This document shows, piece by piece, positions 39,194 to 46,290 of a stretch of 46,290 bases of DNA. Origin of the DNA: a virus; the IMG/VR virus record IMGVR_UViG_3300046838_000270, positions 1 through 46,290 of that record; one strand, written 5' to 3'. Each line of letters starts with the position of its first letter. Position 1 is the stretch's first letter. Position numbers and translations under genes: made by a program. Below the pieces are notes generated by a model, which ran no database searches, was not told the DNA's origin, and was given only the letters and a program-made list of their open reading frames with translations.

Positions 39194-39504
39194 GGACGAT
39201 CTCGGCGGCGCGGATGAAGGGCAACGGCATGGGGCACACCAACGCGATGCCGCTGGAGGGAACAAGGCTTCGCAAGGTGTGGGACACGTTTCAGGGTTCG
39301 CGGGGGATTGTGATTCGGTGGACTTCCGCCCACGAGGACAAGAATACGCTCCAACAACTGCGGGACTTCTATGGATTGGATATTCGCTGCATCAGGTACA
39401 GATACTGGTGCCTGTGCGGCGAGTGGGTTCAGGGCGGCGGCTACATCGATTACGTGGCTGCGCGCCATCAGGACGCGGTGGATGGGTACAAAGGAGGGCG
39501 ATGA
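39190..39504 (+). CDS. Hypothetical protein, 104 aa
   Basis: Starts at ATG 39190 (MRTISAARMKGNGMGHTNAMPLEG), overlapping the previous gene by 4 bp (ATGA). The C-terminal part, WCLCGEWVQGGGYIDYVAARHQDAV, is Cys/Trp-rich. Function unknown. Confidence 0.6.
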   Translation: MRTISAARMKGNGMGHTNAMPLEGTRLRKVWDTFQGSRGIVIRWTSAHEDKNTLQQLRDFYGLDIRCIRYRYWCLCGEWVQGGGYIDYVAARHQDAVDGYKGGR

Positions 39505-39554
39505 ACAAACAACCAACTAGGCTGGGAATTAAACCTTTCACACAAATGAGGTAA
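39501..39554 (+). CDS. Possible 17-aa leader peptide
   Basis: ATG 39501 (overlapping the previous stop) gives MNKQPTRLGIKPFTQMR and ends just before the ribosome site GAGGTAACAGAA of the secreted protein. It may only carry ribosomes to the next gene. Real coding is uncertain. Confidence 0.3.
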   Translation: MNKQPTRLGIKPFTQMR

Positions 39555-39559
39555 CAGAA

Positions 39560-40327
39560 ATGAAGCGACTACTAGCTACGACCGCCGTCCTGGCCGCCCT
39601 CGCGGTGCCGGCTGCGGCCAGCACCGTCACACTAGGTGGCCAGACCTGGGACACCACCAACTCTGGAAGCCTAAGCCTCGGCAACGTAGTGCCCGCCGGG
39701 AATCAACCGCAGAACGCTCCGTGCGTCATCTGCGGTGCCAACCAACCCCAGCAGCCGGCGAACTTCGGCTACAACGACTACCAGAACGGCGGCAATCTGA
39801 CGGCGGCTACCGCCTTCTCCGACCAAGGCAATGGAGCCAGGAACACGCTGACCAACAACACTGTCGGAGATGGCTACCAGGTCGGTGCTGGAAGCGCCTT
39901 CCTGGCCTACCTACTCGCCAACAACGACACCAGCCTCGGGTTCAGCATCGGCGTGGACGTGAACGACAACAACACGGCGCAGACGTTGAACGCGTTCTAC
40001 TTCCTCGACTACACCACCCACACGGTGCTGGCTTCTTTCACTGGCGGACTCACTGGCAACGTGCCGTCGGTCCACAACGGTACGGGCATCCCGGACTACA
40101 GCATCACCGGGAGCCTGCTCAACCTCAACGATGTCCACCTGGGCGACACGATTGGCTTCGTGGCCATCCTGTCGGGGATGAACGACGGCCCGGACTCGTT
40201 CTTCATCGAGGCGGCACCGGCGGCGGCGCAGACCCCGTTGCCTGGCGCTCTTGGCTTCTTTGCGGCCGGATTGCTTGGTTTGGGTGGCTTGGTGCGAAGC
40301 CTCCGCAAACAGTGTGGCGTTGCGTAG
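39560..40327 (+). CDS. Secreted protein with PEP-CTERM-like (VPLPA-type) C-terminus, 255 aa
   Basis: Signal peptide MKRLLATTAVLAALAVPAAAS (cleavage near residue 21), then a Gly/Asn/Thr-rich beta domain with one CVIC pair, then a C-terminal sorting segment: TPLPGALGFFAAGLLGLGGLVRSLRKQ (Pro-Leu-Pro, hydrophobic helix, basic end). This tripartite tail is that of PEP-CTERM/VPLPA proteins that are anchored and processed by an exosortase. No exosortase gene is in the window. A host-derived surface protein carried by a phage is unusual. Confidence 0.75.
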   Translation: MKRLLATTAVLAALAVPAAASTVTLGGQTWDTTNSGSLSLGNVVPAGNQPQNAPCVICGANQPQQPANFGYNDYQNGGNLTAATAFSDQGNGARNTLTNNTVGDGYQVGAGSAFLAYLLANNDTSLGFSIGVDVNDNNTAQTLNAFYFLDYTTHTVLASFTGGLTGNVPSVHNGTGIPDYSITGSLLNLNDVHLGDTIGFVAILSGMNDGPDSFFIEAAPAAAQTPLPGALGFFAAGLLGLGGLVRSLRKQCGVA

Positions 40328-40413
40328 TGCAAGAGTAGGCTGACGTTGCTTCCCGCTCCGTCAGATCACAGACCCGTCGGGGCCCATCCATCAAATGCAC
40401 CCCGGCGGGTCAC

Positions 40414-40539
40414 ATGACCAGACATCGGCCCAACCAGAAGAAACGCCACACGGTGGCCGCCCATTGGCGAGTCATCCGCCTCAAGAACGGTCGCCGGAAA
40501 CGCATTCCGGTCAAGAGCAGCGAACGTGGAGGAAAATAA
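40414..40539 (+). CDS. Small basic protein, 41 aa
   Basis: ATG 40414 gives MTRHRPNQKKRHTVAAHWRVIRLKNGRRKRIPVKSSERGGK, over one third Arg/Lys. The stop TAA 40539 is followed by the ATG of the next gene at 40542. It may bind nucleic acid. Coding is supported by spacing only. Confidence 0.5.
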   Translation: MTRHRPNQKKRHTVAAHWRVIRLKNGRRKRIPVKSSERGGK

Positions 40540-40541
40540 CC

Positions 40542-40778
40542 ATGCAAATCCCGATCCCGCTCGGGCTCGTGCGCCTGGTGGACCGCATTCAGGACTGGGG
40601 CAGCCAGACGCTCTATGGCCCGTTCCGCCGTATGGACCCGGTTATCGCCGTGACGGCCGTTGCCGTAACCGGCTGGTCCTGGGCCACCGGCGGCTGGTTT
40701 CCAGCCCTGCAGACCGCCGCCAGCTTCCTGTTCGGGGTCATGGCATTCGTGCTGCTGATGCCGCCAGAAGAAAAATGA
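40542..40778 (+). CDS. Small membrane protein, 78 aa
   Basis: MQIPIPLGLVRLVDRIQDWGSQTLYGPFRRMDPVIAVTAVAVTGWSWATGGWFPALQTAASFLFGVMAFVLLMPPEEK has two hydrophobic segments (residues 34-50 and 58-74). A holin or a membrane modulator is possible, but there is no lysis gene beside it. Confidence 0.55.
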   Translation: MQIPIPLGLVRLVDRIQDWGSQTLYGPFRRMDPVIAVTAVAVTGWSWATGGWFPALQTAASFLFGVMAFVLLMPPEEK

Positions 40779-40782
40779 CGCC

Positions 40783-40995
40783 ATGAGCGCACTAGACCCT
40801 GACGGGATCGCTGCCACCGTGGAACTGCGGCGCATCCAGCGCCTGCGGGACGAGCTGGACGTCATGGACCTCGCCGCGATGCTGGCCACCGCCTTCGAGG
40901 CCGGTCACATTCAGATCGAGATCGCCGACGCGCTAAGGCAGCGGCGCTTGGAGCTGAAACTCAGAACGTGGAACCTCGACGGAGAAGAGGCATGA
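40783..40995 (+). CDS. Small helical protein, 70 aa
   Basis: MSALDPDGIAATVELRRIQRLRDELDVMDLAAMLATAFEAGHIQIEIADALRQRRLELKLRTWNLDGEEA is helical with no recognised domain. It is coupled to the next gene by ATGA overlap at 40992. Confidence 0.55.
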   Translation: MSALDPDGIAATVELRRIQRLRDELDVMDLAAMLATAFEAGHIQIEIADALRQRRLELKLRTWNLDGEEA

Positions 40996-41444
40996 ACTCA
41001 GACGACATCGTGAAGCTGGGCGAGGATCTGGCCAAGGCCATCGTGCAGGCCGCGCAGGATCAGTTGACCAAGGCGCAGGCCGAGCTCGACCGAGCCAAGT
41101 CGGTGGCCGACATCGTCCTGGGCCAGGCCAACGACGAGGCCCGCCGGATCGACGACGGTATCGCCAGCCGCAAGGCCGCCACCGAGAAGATTCTGGAGGG
41201 TTACACCATTCTCGAAAGGCGGACGGCGGACGATCCCCGGCAGCCGGGGCCACCTCCCGGCGTCTACAACGACAGGGACGACGACGCGACCGGCCGGGCC
41301 TATCGAGATGAACTGAAGCACAAGACCGAGGGCCAATTCTTTAGCGACGAACTCAGCAAGCTTAATTCCCGCTACCCGTCTTTGGTCGGTGCCGGCCAGA
41401 CCAGCCAGCCGAACACCGGCACCGCCGCCAACGCTATGGTGTAG
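40992..41444 (+). CDS. Hypothetical coiled-coil protein, 150 aa
   Basis: MNSDDIVKLGEDLAKAIVQAAQDQLTKAQAELDRAKSVADIVLGQANDEARRIDDGIASRKAATEKILEGYTILE has a long Ala/Glu/Gln-rich coiled coil in residues 5-75. The remainder is polar and partly disordered. Function unknown. Confidence 0.55.
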   Translation: MNSDDIVKLGEDLAKAIVQAAQDQLTKAQAELDRAKSVADIVLGQANDEARRIDDGIASRKAATEKILEGYTILERRTADDPRQPGPPPGVYNDRDDDATGRAYRDELKHKTEGQFFSDELSKLNSRYPSLVGAGQTSQPNTGTAANAMV

Positions 41445-41511
41445 CGGATCACCGCTTGCCATCGTGGGTGCCACCAATCGCGCGAGGCGCACTCAGGAAA
41501 CGGAGGAAGTG

Positions 41512-42057
41512 ATGAGCAGTCCTCGCAACAAAGGAAGAGGTGCCGGCATCGCATTCATTCGCGCTCACTTAGCCGATGAGGATGGCCCGTGCCTGATTTG
41601 GCCGATGAACCGCGATGTCGCTGGGTATGGTTTTGTCAGCTATCTTGGCACAATTCACAGAGCACATCGCTTAACATGCGAGCTTGCAAATGGACCGGCA
41701 CCGAGCCCTGATCATTACGCGACGCATTCATGTGGGAACGGCCATCTCGGGTGCGTCCACCCCAAGCATCTAGGATGGGAAACCCCAACCCAGAACCAGC
41801 ACGATAGGCGCATTCACGGCACAAGCGGTCTGGGCAAAACGAAGCCGAGATACAAACTCACCCCCGATCAGGTGGCAGCAATCCGCTCTATGAAGGGGCA
41901 AAAGACTCAAGCCGAACTCGCCTCAATGTACAACATAAGGCGGCAAACCGTAGGCGAGATATTGCGCGGCGAGATTTGGAAGACCGGCCAATATAGCCCC
42001 TACGTGTTCAACGCGGAATTGGCGACCGCAGCCGCAAGAGCGCGTTGGGCAAAGTAG
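41512..42057 (+). CDS. HNH endonuclease (HNH_3/NUMOD type), 181 aa
   Basis: Start ATG 41512 behind GGAGGAAGTG. The nuclease core is DGPCLIWPMNRDVAGYGFVSYLGTIHRAHRLTCELANGPAPSPDHYATHSCGNGHLGCVHPKHLGWETPTQNQHDR (CXXW, HR..C, GC.HP.HL), as in HNH_3 homing endonucleases. A C-terminal HTH-like part (KLTPDQVAAIRSMKGQKTQAELASMYNIRRQTVGEILRG) is the DNA-recognition repeat. It is a third mobile nuclease gene in the window, here intergenic. Confidence 0.85.
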   Translation: MSSPRNKGRGAGIAFIRAHLADEDGPCLIWPMNRDVAGYGFVSYLGTIHRAHRLTCELANGPAPSPDHYATHSCGNGHLGCVHPKHLGWETPTQNQHDRRIHGTSGLGKTKPRYKLTPDQVAAIRSMKGQKTQAELASMYNIRRQTVGEILRGEIWKTGQYSPYVFNAELATAAARARWAK

Positions 42058-42102
42058 GGTGGTGTCAGCAGGTGAGCGCACCGGATTTTATAGGAGGGAC
42101 AA

Positions 42103-42633
42103 ATGGACAATAACGACCCGAACAAGGAACTAGCCGACAAACTCCGCGCGGCCTTAGAGTCCGCTATATCGGAAGATACCATGAAGGAGGTCAAGAAGAA
42201 GACCGACGAAATTCTTGACACCATCGACGGCGATCTGAACTACCGACTTAAGAACGATCTAGCCCCGAACCTCTCGGCCTTCGTGGTCGAGATGGCCCAG
42301 AACACCGTCGAGCAACTTCTGGCCGGCAATGAGGACCAGATGCGTCGCTATATGGGCTGCCAACAGCACCGCTGGAACGGCCGCAGCGATGGCAATACTT
42401 GGCATCCGAAACCTATTCACGAATGGCATTCCGTGATCCACGGTCGGTTGTTTGAACAGGGCCACCTCGCCGTGCGCAAAGCAATTGTGGAAGCCCACTC
42501 CGAGCTTCTGAAAAACGAGCGCATCCTTGACCTTGAGGATCAGGTCAAATCGCTTGTCGAGCAGGTTAACCGGGCGAATGCCGAGCGGGAAAAGATGTGG
42601 GAGCGCGTCCGCGCCCTGGAACCGAGCTTCTGA
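42103..42633 (+). CDS. Coiled-coil protein, 176 aa
   Basis: Start ATG 42103 (MDNNDPNKELADKLRAALESAISEDTMKEVKKKTDEILDTIDGDLNYRLK). Amphipathic helices occur at both ends (IVEAHSELLKNERILDLEDQVKSLVEQVNRANAEREKMWERV). Function unknown. Confidence 0.6.
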   Translation: MDNNDPNKELADKLRAALESAISEDTMKEVKKKTDEILDTIDGDLNYRLKNDLAPNLSAFVVEMAQNTVEQLLAGNEDQMRRYMGCQQHRWNGRSDGNTWHPKPIHEWHSVIHGRLFEQGHLAVRKAIVEAHSELLKNERILDLEDQVKSLVEQVNRANAEREKMWERVRALEPSF

Positions 42634-42665
42634 CCCGCACTCGGGAAAGTGCGCCCCGTTCATAA
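42634..42665. promoter_or_regulatory. CGCACTCGGGAAAGTGCG intergenic hairpin
   Basis: A short inverted repeat, CGCAC-TCGGGAAA-GTGCG. A related GCACTCGGGAATAGTG element lies at 43028-43045 and a third, GCACTCAGGAAA, precedes the HNH gene (about 41489). Probably a repeated leader hairpin. Confidence 0.45.
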
Positions 42666-42682
42666 TTCAACAGGAGATGAAA

Positions 42683-43021
42683 ATGGCAGACAATCACGGA
42701 TCAGAACCTTTTGACGCGACGCCGGAAGACCCGGAACGTAAAATTCAGCGCAACAAGTTGATGCGAGACCTACTCAGCACGACAGACTTTAAGGGCGCAC
42801 TTGGCGAATTTCCAGAAGGTAAGCTAACCAAGACGGATGAGGGATCGATCCAATTTGCCATTGGCGAGAAGGACGGCAAGGTCGTGATCGACTTCGGCAC
42901 GCCCGTCCATTGGCTCGGCATGTCGCCACAGCAAGCGGCCGAGTTTGCCTCACTGCTTCTCAAGCGCGCCCGTGAGGTCGGCCGCAAGAACGGGGAAACT
43001 GTGAGTTTTCTGATCGGTTGA
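42683..43021 (+). CDS. Hypothetical protein, 112 aa
   Basis: MADNHGSEPFDATPEDPERKIQRNKLMRDLLSTTDFKGALGEFPEGKLTKTDEGSIQFAIGEKDGKVVIDFGTPVHWLGMSPQQAAEFASLLLKRAREVGRK contains an FAIGEKDGKVVIDFGTPVHWLGMSPQQAAEFASLLLKRAR segment, a plausible small beta/alpha fold. The start is taken at ATG 42683 behind CAGGAG. Function unknown. Confidence 0.6.
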   Translation: MADNHGSEPFDATPEDPERKIQRNKLMRDLLSTTDFKGALGEFPEGKLTKTDEGSIQFAIGEKDGKVVIDFGTPVHWLGMSPQQAAEFASLLLKRAREVGRKNGETVSFLIG

Positions 43022-43052
43022 GCGGCCCGCACTCGGGAATAGTGGGAACCAG

Positions 43053-43574
43053 ATGAGCCTACGCCGAACCATCGACGCCAGCGATAATGCCGCAGTGCTA
43101 GGCGGCGTCCGCGCGAAGAACAATGGGCGCTACAACGGCAACGGGCGAAACTGGCGAACGCCGCCAGAAGTGTTCGATCCTCTGCACCGCGAATTTGGCT
43201 TCACGCTCGACCCGTGTGCCACGAAGGAAAGCGCCAAATGTGCTGCGTTCTTTACTGAGGCAGATAATGGGCTCGAGCAGAGCTGGTTTGGACACCGGGT
43301 ATTCATGAATCCGCCTTACGGGCGAGAGGTCTACGCCTGGACGAGGAAGGCTCGCGAGGAGGCCATTCGAGGGGCGCTGGTTGTCGGCCTGTTGCCGGCA
43401 TCATGCGATCTGGCGTGGTGGCACGATGACGTAGACGGGCACGCCGCCGAGGTTCGCTACATCCGCGGGCGCGTTCGCTTCCTGACTGACGGCCCTTATC
43501 GGGCATCCGGCTTCTTCGCCAGCGTCATCGTAATCTGGCGGGGCGCTCACGAGAGTTCTGCGCACCAGAGATGA
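43053..43574 (+). CDS. Phage DNA N6-adenine methyltransferase (Dam type), 173 aa
   Basis: The catalytic NPPYG motif is at about residue 88 (RVFMNPPYGREVYAW), and the entry EFGFTLDPCATKESAKC forms the SAM-binding part, as in phage Dam/DNA N6-adenine methylases. It protects phage DNA from host restriction or controls replication. No cognate nuclease is nearby. Preceded by the GCACTCGGGAA hairpin. Confidence 0.85.
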   Translation: MSLRRTIDASDNAAVLGGVRAKNNGRYNGNGRNWRTPPEVFDPLHREFGFTLDPCATKESAKCAAFFTEADNGLEQSWFGHRVFMNPPYGREVYAWTRKAREEAIRGALVVGLLPASCDLAWWHDDVDGHAAEVRYIRGRVRFLTDGPYRASGFFASVIVIWRGAHESSAHQR

Positions 43575-43578
43575 AGAG

Positions 43579-44271
43579 ATGACAATACCTTTCACACAGT
43601 ACCTACGCCCCGATGGACGGCCGCGGGATGTGGAAGTTGATCGGCCGCCCGACATCGAGGCCTTGGCGCGTCAATTCATCGAAAGTGGCGGCCGTTATGA
43701 ATGCGAGCACCTAACTACCGGGGAGGCGAGCCTGACGGCGGTCAAAGAGATCGATGGCGAGGAGCAAGATATCGCCATTGAGATTGTTCCAAATGGCCCG
43801 GAAGTTCCGGCCGCTGTTGACCGCTTGGTGCGGGCATCCGCCGCGCGGTTTGCAGATACGGAGGTGGAAACCAAAATGACCCAGCACACGCCCAACGCGC
43901 GCCTGATCGTCGCAGCGCCCGATCTGCTAGATGCGCTTGAGCAGGCGCTTGATGACATGGGCGGCGAAGGTCATTGCGTTTGCGAGACGGTGAAACAGCA
44001 GATGCGCGCTGCCGTCGCCAAGGCCACCCAGCCCATGACGGATGAGCAATCCATGATCACGACGGTTGCCCGCGCCATCTGCAAGTCCCGCACATGCGAA
44101 GGAGTCAACTGTTGCCAGTGGCCGGCTAATCGCGGGCGCATAAAATGCCCCGTTGATGCTGGCGGGTATGACGACGCCGCCTTCGAGGCCATTTTGGCAA
44201 TGGGCGCCGCCGAGTCGGATACATCGCTGCGTGATCGATTCGGACTTGGCCGCGACGAAAAGATCGCGTGA
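43579..44271 (+). CDS. Hypothetical protein, 230 aa
   Basis: MTIPFTQYLRPDGRPRDVEVDRPPDIEALARQFIESGGRYECEHLTTGEASLTAV... The N-terminal part (to residue 90) resembles a small domain that begins with TQYLRPDGR and is found in phage accessory genes. The C-terminal half contains ARAICKSRTCEGVNCCQWPANRGRIKCPVD, a Cys-rich segment. Possibly a two-gene fusion. Function unknown. Confidence 0.55.
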   Translation: MTIPFTQYLRPDGRPRDVEVDRPPDIEALARQFIESGGRYECEHLTTGEASLTAVKEIDGEEQDIAIEIVPNGPEVPAAVDRLVRASAARFADTEVETKMTQHTPNARLIVAAPDLLDALEQALDDMGGEGHCVCETVKQQMRAAVAKATQPMTDEQSMITTVARAICKSRTCEGVNCCQWPANRGRIKCPVDAGGYDDAAFEAILAMGAAESDTSLRDRFGLGRDEKIA

Positions 44272-44284
44272 TGGAGCTCAGCCC

Positions 44285-44533
44285 ATGACGGACGTGAGCG
44301 AGCGCCGGCCGCCGGAGCCGGGCCTGTACGTCACGGACGCGGAGCTGATCCGGCGCATGGGCGTGCCCGAGAAGATCGCGCGGGAGGCCATCCGGGCGCT
44401 CGACGCGAACCACAGGGTCAGCGGTTTTCCCCAGAAGCAGAAGCTATTCGGGGACCGGCGGTATTACCCGGCCTGCGTGGCTTGGTTCGACAAGGCAAGC
44501 GGACTTATCCCCCATGAGCGCACATCGGCTTGA
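44285..44533 (+). CDS. Excisionase-like winged-helix protein, 82 aa
   Basis: MTDVSERRPPEPGLYVTDAELIRRMGVPEKIAREAIRALDANHRVSGFPQKQKLFGDRRYYPACVAWFD has the helix-turn-helix then wing pattern of small excisionases (Xis/MerR fold). It is close to the integrase (45122), so recombination directionality is its probable role. Start ATG 44285. Confidence 0.65.
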   Translation: MTDVSERRPPEPGLYVTDAELIRRMGVPEKIAREAIRALDANHRVSGFPQKQKLFGDRRYYPACVAWFDKASGLIPHERTSA

Positions 44534-44565
44534 CGTAAGCGTATGCGCTGATTACATTCGGCAGC

Positions 44566-44775
44566 ATGGCAATTTATATATCCGATGAAGAAATTGTTGC
44601 GGTCGTAAAGAAGCAGATCGGCCATAGCTCCCAAAAGGAGTGGGCTGAAAAGGCCGGGATATCGGCCGCCTACCTCTCTGACTTTCTGCTCGGCAGGCGC
44701 CGCCCCGGTCCGGCCATTCTTCGCGGCGCTGGGTTCTCGGTGACCCCCTATTATCGGAAGCTTTCCCATGACTGA
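44566..44775 (+). CDS. HTH (XRE-type) regulator, 69 aa
   Basis: GHSSQKEWAEKAGISAAYLSDFLLGRRRPGPAILRGAG is an XRE/Cro helix-turn-helix. The N-terminus MAIYISDEEIVAVVKKQI is typical of small phage repressors. It precedes the integrase and may regulate it. The tail YYRKLSHD ends 28 bp before the next gene. Confidence 0.65.
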   Translation: MAIYISDEEIVAVVKKQIGHSSQKEWAEKAGISAAYLSDFLLGRRRPGPAILRGAGFSVTPYYRKLSHD

Positions 44776-44802
44776 TCACGCCAAAGGATATCGAGGCCAC
44801 CC

Positions 44803-45132
44803 ATGAGCGATGACGATTTCCACACCATCCTGCGGGCCGAGTTGGCTCCTATCCGGGCGCAGTTAGACGGGCTACGGGCGCAACTGGCTCCTATCCGGGC
44901 GCAATTAGACGGGCTGCCGCTCATCAGCCGTGCGCTCGTGGTGCTGCAGCAGGACAGTCGCGCGCTCAGGGCGGCCTTCAACGATTTCGCCCGCACCAAT
45001 GTCACCGCTGGCGAGATCGAGGCGCTGTATGCCGACGTCAATCGCGTACAGGCCGAGAATGCAGAGCTTGCGACGCGTCTCGCCACCGTCGAACGGCTGC
45101 TCGCCGATACTGGAGCTTCCGATGAGCGATAG
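44803..45132 (+). CDS. Coiled-coil protein with a duplicated repeat, 109 aa
   Basis: Residues 14-40 hold two copies of ELAPIRAQLDGL: the DNA repeats GGCTCCTATCCGGGCGCA at 44843 and 44885 are 31 bp long, one mismatch apart, offset by 42 bp (14 codons). The rest is coiled coil. It overlaps the integrase start by 11 bp. Confidence 0.6.
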   Translation: MSDDDFHTILRAELAPIRAQLDGLRAQLAPIRAQLDGLPLISRALVVLQQDSRALRAAFNDFARTNVTAGEIEALYADVNRVQAENAELATRLATVERLLADTGASDER

Positions 45133-46290
45133 ACCGAAAGTCGCAGACGCTCCTGGGCTCGTTTGGGCACCCCGTAAATCGGGCTGGGTGGCCGAATGGC
45201 ACGCCCGCACCGACCTGATCAAGCGCGGCTTCCTGCCCCAGCGCGCCCGCGTCTGGGTCGGGGAATGGCCCTCCGAGACGGACTGCGCCCTGATCTCCGA
45301 CCAATGCACCCGCCTCCAGGCCGAAATGCTGGTCTGGGGCCGCGGCGGCATCCCGGTGATCGCAGACGCCTTCGACGGCACGCTGGGCAGCCTGATCCGG
45401 CTCTACCAGACCGACAAGGATTCCTCGTATCAGGAACTGCGCTACGCGAGCCGGATGAACGATGACAGCCGGTGCAAGCTGATCGCCAGGGACTATGGCG
45501 ACACGCTGCTTTTGGACATCGACGCCCGCATGATCAAGGATTGGTGGCGGGCGTGGACCTCGGACGGCCGGACCACATCGGCCCACGGCAAGGTCGGGCA
45601 GCTCCGCACGCTCTTTGGATTCGGCTCCACCCTGGTCGGAAAGCGCGGAGATCCCGAATGCCGGCGGTTGCGCGAGGATGCCGGACTGCTGCGCTTCAAG
45701 ATGGGCAAGCCCCGGAAGGAATACATCACGGCGACCCAGGCACTCGCCATCATCGCCAAGGCCCACGAGCTCGGCCGCCACTCGATCGCGCTCGCCCAGG
45801 CGTTCCAGTTCGAATGCACCCTGCGGCAAAAGGATGTAATCGGGGAATGGGTACCGATGGGCGAGCCGGAACTGTCGGATGTCCACGACGGTCAATGGAA
45901 GTGGCTTCGGGGTCTCCGGGGCGAGGAGATCGACGCCAATCTGATCCTGCGCCACATGACCAGCAAACGGCAGAAGCCGGTCGAGGTCGATCTGCGCCTG
46001 GCCCCGATGGTCATGGCGGAACTGGATTTAGCCGGCAAGTTCCCCGAGAAGGGGCCGCTGATCATTTGCGAGGCAACCGGAGTGGCGTGGCAAGCCAAGA
46101 ACTTCCGCGAGAAGTGGCGCAAGGTCGCGACTGCGGCCGGAGTCCCAAACCACGTCTGGAACATGGACAGCCGGGCCGGCGCGATCACGGAAGGGACGGA
46201 CGTTGCCGCCATGGATGACGTTCGCCGCACCGCGACCCACAGCAACGTCAGCCAGACCCAAGCCTACTCGCGGGACGACACCAAGGCGAT
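45122..46290 (+). CDS. int: Tyrosine recombinase, phage integrase (partial, runs off the window)
   Basis: Open from ATG 45122 with no stop within the window, at least 389 residues (MSDRPKVADAPGLVWAPRKSGWVAEWHART...). The C-terminal catalytic part carries an early arginine in QFECTLRQKDVIGEW, the VWNMDSRAGAITEG segment (the box II Arg), and THSNVSQTQAYSRD with the catalytic Tyr candidate. The usual box II histidine is not evident, a trait seen in rhizobial phage integrases. It would integrate the phage at a host att site; none is visible here. Confidence 0.85.
   Translation, partial: MSDRPKVADAPGLVWAPRKSGWVAEWHARTDLIKRGFLPQRARVWVGEWPSETDCALISDQCTRLQAEMLVWGRGGIPVIADAFDGTLGSLIRLYQTDKDSSYQELRYASRMNDDSRCKLIARDYGDTLLLDIDARMIKDWWRAWTSDGRTTSAHGKVGQLRTLFGFGSTLVGKRGDPECRRLREDAGLLRFKMGKPRKEYITATQALAIIAKAHELGRHSIALAQAFQFECTLRQKDVIGEWVPMGEPELSDVHDGQWKWLRGLRGEEIDANLILRHMTSKRQKPVEVDLRLAPMVMAELDLAGKFPEKGPLIICEATGVAWQAKNFREKWRKVATAAGVPNHVWNMDSRAGAITEGTDVAAMDDVRRTATHSNVSQTQAYSRDDTKA

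Noticed and set aside
1-46290. CRISPR arrays or diversity-generating retroelement
   Set aside because: No regular repeat-spacer arrays, no reverse transcriptase, and no template/variable repeat pair were seen; the GGCNN arrays lack spacers.

Overview
The window looks like most of a temperate, tailed phage or prophage of an alphaproteobacterium, probably Rhizobiales (Bradyrhizobium-like). Reasons: high GC with GC-rich codon use, a P22/T7-style portal (772 aa) and scaffold (podovirus-like head), a rhizobial-type tyrosine integrase, a phage CI/Cro-type switch, ArdA, and several small proteins of kinds common in Bradyrhizobium prophages. No host housekeeping genes, tRNA, rRNA or CRISPR array were seen. 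The taxon is an inference; no database search was possible.

Layout. (1) 2-19779, minus strand: one long late operon read right to left. It runs portal, a SAP-like protein, a large glycosyltransferase/propeller protein, a small HTH protein, a YibB-like glycosyltransferase, small basic proteins, the lysis cassette (Rz-like protein, endolysin, two small membrane proteins), collagen-like structural proteins, scaffold, major capsid, connectors, and a block of collagen-like appendage proteins. The capsid gene is interrupted by two group I introns (8601-8840 and about 7540-7744), and a free-standing HNH gene follows it. (2) 19817-24139, plus strand: packaging genes. The terminase large gene is preceded by a truncated copy of its own 5' end and an oppositely oriented endonuclease VII/HNH gene inserted at the Walker A codons. 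(3) 24142-28863, minus strand: a train of very small genes plus ArdA, many with a recurring GCGAGGAC leader. Three self-cleaving hammerhead ribozymes of the open-stem-II type sit between genes. (4) 28864-29715: non-coding, with four phased TGGGACA inverted or direct repeat sites beside a RepA/DnaB-like ATPase gene; this may be an origin or operator array. (5) 29716-33454, minus strand: replication ATPase, VRR-NUC nuclease, winged-helix protein and a Cro-like regulator. (6) 33455-33930: immunity switch with four 15-bp operators, TTCAC-N5-GTGAA. (7) 33957-38580, plus strand: recombination module (HicB-like protein, an unknown 287-aa protein, an unknown 171-aa protein, YqaJ exonuclease, RecT annealing protein). 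It is separated by three arrays of degenerate GGCNN pentamers with a higher-order GGCAGGC phase mark. (8) 38577-46290, plus strand: accessory genes (a secreted protein with a PEP-CTERM-like tail, an HNH endonuclease, a Dam-type methylase, an excisionase-like protein) ending in an integrase that runs off the window.

The most unusual content is RNA-level and repeat-level: the ribozyme-punctuated small-gene operon, the double-intron capsid gene, the terminase invaded by an endonuclease and apparently rebuilt from a diverged copy, and the GGCNN arrays.
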